Positions 62,003 to 64,000 of a DNA stretch of 64,000 nt are shown here, piece after piece. Position 1 is the stretch's first letter, and every line of letters begins with the position of its first letter. Where the stretch lies: positions 51,103,644 to 51,167,643 of the forward strand of contig OX104113.1 in assembly GCA_944474755.1 (NCBI GenBank). The letters run 5' to 3'. The position numbers and the translations under genes were made by a program. This DNA comes from Limnoperna fortunei (Eukaryota > Mollusca > Bivalvia > Mytilida > Modiolidae). The notes beneath the pieces are model-generated. The model was not told the DNA's origin. It worked only from the letters and a program-made list of their open reading frames with translations, and searched no databases.

Positions 62003-62328
62003 AATCTCTTCTTGCGTTATACGCCCATTTATATGCTCATTTATGTTTTCTGATGTAGTATCCAGAATAGATCTTGCAGCATCCTCGCCTGTTTCAGAAG
62101 TGTTTAATTCTTTGAAAAATTCAAATAATGTTTTTAACTCTATATTTGGTTGTTTCCTTTTTTATGACCATTCAAAACTTTCCAAAAATATTTAGGATTG
62201 TACTTAGAAGCATCTTTCAGGTCATTTGCAAGTTTGCTACAGTATTTTTTGTATTTATCGTCCATGACATTTTTATATGTTTTTTCTGCATTTACCATGC
62301 TAGACCGATTGTGCTCCGTGTTTCTAGA

Positions 62329-63885
62329 TTAAAACTTTCGTTTACATCTTCTAAAATTTTGCCTTGCAGATTTACATTCTTTATCAAACCATGGCTTGTA
62401 ATTTTTTGAAACTATATTTTTTGAGCCGTGTTTTTTTAATGTACCAAATGTTGACTTTGCCGAGTCTAAAAAGATGCTTCTTAGTTCTTCTGTAAGCGAG
62501 TTGACGGTTTCTATGTCCATGGCTTTTGCGTTGGACACATACTCAGTCAACTGTTCTTCAAGTAAAAGGAGCTTGTTTCCATCAATATTATCATTAAATT
62601 CGTTTGCTTTTTCATTTACCCATGCTTTGATCTTTACTTCAGACTGGGAAGAGGCACCCATTTCGTTTTTATCGCTTTCTATACCTTTCCGAAATGTCAA
62701 GGTCAAAGGAGTATGCACATCAGAAAAGAGTTTGCTCATTTCTAGAACTTCAAAATCTTCTATTAATTCAAGCAAATCGGGCATGCTTATACAGTAGTCA
62801 ATAACACTTGTATTTTTGCATGTGAATCTACCAATACCTTGGTCTGTCCCTATTCTGCCATTTACTATAAACAAACTATTTCCTTTGCATAAATTTAGAA
62901 GTATATTTCTGGATCTATTTTTGGATTTGTCCATACTTATTCTTTCTACAGGAATGTTAAGTCTATTTAACACAGGTATACCATTATCGACAAACTCTAT
63001 AATATCGTGATCTAAAAATCTATTGTTACTAGATATATCAACAAAGTCAGACTCATTTGACGTTCTTGCATTAAAGTCTCCAATTAAACATATATATTTG
63101 GATTTACAAACAAAGTTAAGATATTCTTGCTCTATCTCGCCAAAAGCGTCATCTGACGAGTACTTTGTATTTTCAGGTGTTATGTAAACAATTCCAAAAT
63201 AAGTATCAGTGTTAGTTAACAGCTTTTCACCACATTTAAACCATAATACATATTTACACTCTGTTTCTATTACCTCAATGCAACTAGTCAACGAATCTTT
63301 AAAGCCAACAATAATCCCCCCTGAACGACGTCTCGATATCTTTTTGCGGTTTTTCATTTTAAAAGTATAACCAGGAAAATTAATTGAGTCGATATCATCA
63401 GTTTTTGATTCAATAAAGCATACTATATCGTGTTTTTGTATCAGATTTCTAAATTCTGGGTATTGCAACATTCTATTTATACCACAGCAATTCAAACACA
63501 ATATTTTTAATTTCCCCAAATCAATTTTAGAAACAGAACATAAATCGGAGTCATTTAACTCAGTTGTACAATGTGAAATTGTTGAGTTATCAAGCCGACT
63601 GTCTGTCAGAATGTTATTAAAATGCTGTCTAAATTCAGGATATGTGCATATAATAGAATCTAGATTCGTTGAAGAACCTGCTTTAAAACTGCAGTTGAAA
63701 AAGTAAAAAAGTTTGTTAAAATACATATCTTCGACCTCTAAAGCTAAAAAATAATCATTATAAAAATCGGGTACACAAAAACAAGGAGAGGTCTTACAGA
63801 TATAGCATACAATTTGTTCTTTTTTAACTACATGGCCAGTGTGATCAATATTCAAGTGTAATTCATTGTTGCCTTTAAAAAGACT
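62329..63885 (-). pseudogene. LINE ORF2, endonuclease part
   Basis: The frame is open from 63885 to 62329 (about 518 codons), without an ATG near its start. Near the N-terminus is a Cys cluster (CYICKTSPCFC). The endonuclease shows LKILCLNCCGI, FIESKTD, RRRSGGIIVGFK and the strongly conserved GDFNAR. It ends at a frameshift in the basic linker before the RT. Confidence 0.88.
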
Positions 63886-64000
63886 TTTACAATTTAAAAG
63901 TACCCCATGGCAATCCTAGTAATTACTGTTCACGTGATCGGGTACTGTCAGTGGTGAAGTATCGGAGTCTGGTCGTTGTCTTTTGTAAGGTCTATCACCG

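Larger units (their letters stand above)
59941..63885 (-). mobile_element. Decayed non-LTR retrotransposon (LINE)
   Basis: It is read on the minus strand: an APE-type endonuclease, a reverse transcriptase and a Cys/His-containing C-terminal part, in the usual ORF2 order, then a short 3' UTR ending near AGAATAAAGATATAAA. At least two frameshifts separate the pieces. The 5' end, with any ORF1, is not visible. It probably belongs to the Jockey/CR1 group; this was not tested. Confidence 0.9.

Noticed and set aside
61239..62409. Plus-strand ORFs opposite the LINE
   Set aside because: They are antisense to the endonuclease and RT frames, which carry all recognisable motifs.

Overview
The window is AT-rich, intron-rich animal DNA. 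It is most likely from a bivalve mollusc, and probably a mussel (Mytilus). This rests on GT-AG introns, tRNA-derived SINEs of the molluscan V-SINE/RUDI type, several classes of decayed transposon, and a short interspersed motif near 26.2 kb that I associate with Mytilus genomes. The species call is inference. There are no bacterial features.

Positions 1-36,587 (+ strand) hold one long split gene whose 5' end lies outside the window. I traced about 38 exons by joining splice sites. They add up to 4,763 nt that stay in one reading frame (1,586 residues plus stop) and end at TGA 36,585-36,587, with AATAAA signals just downstream. The first third (1-12,450) is a tandem array of a 1.54-kb genomic unit. 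Each unit carries three micro-exons (54, 27 and 54 nt, all phase 1) that together encode a 45-residue hydrophilic K/E/S-rich repeat. Five full units, one slightly shortened unit and one decayed unit are visible. Then come an 84-nt linker exon, a TSP1 domain, a VWD-C8-TIL module, five more TSP1 domains (three on a recent 2.3-kb tandem duplication), two EGF-like exons, a second VWD-C8-TIL module with TILa and EGF-like extensions, and a cysteine-containing C-terminal exon. The domains suggest a large secreted extracellular-matrix, mucin-like or fibre protein. I do not recognise it as a named gene.

Mobile DNA interrupts the gene's introns: a 1.6-kb TIR element inside array unit 3, a Tc1-like transposon inside unit 6, an RT-fragment cluster with a nested SINE at 34-35.5 kb, and several SINEs.

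From 36.6 to 64 kb no intact gene was found. This part holds SINEs, a DIRS-like remnant, a second Tc1-like element (39.85-41.43 kb), a long anonymous stretch, and a minisatellite. It also holds scattered decayed pieces of a paralogue of the upstream gene (array copies at 47.4-50.1 kb, a VWD-like exon at 50.16 kb, an EGF-exon relic at 58.35 kb, and related intron sequence at 59.0-59.3 kb). A decayed Ty3/gypsy-type LTR element lies at about 53.3-57.4 kb, a 443-bp hAT-type MITE with G-tract ends at 57.64-58.08 kb, and a decayed LINE on the minus strand from 59.94 kb to near the window end.
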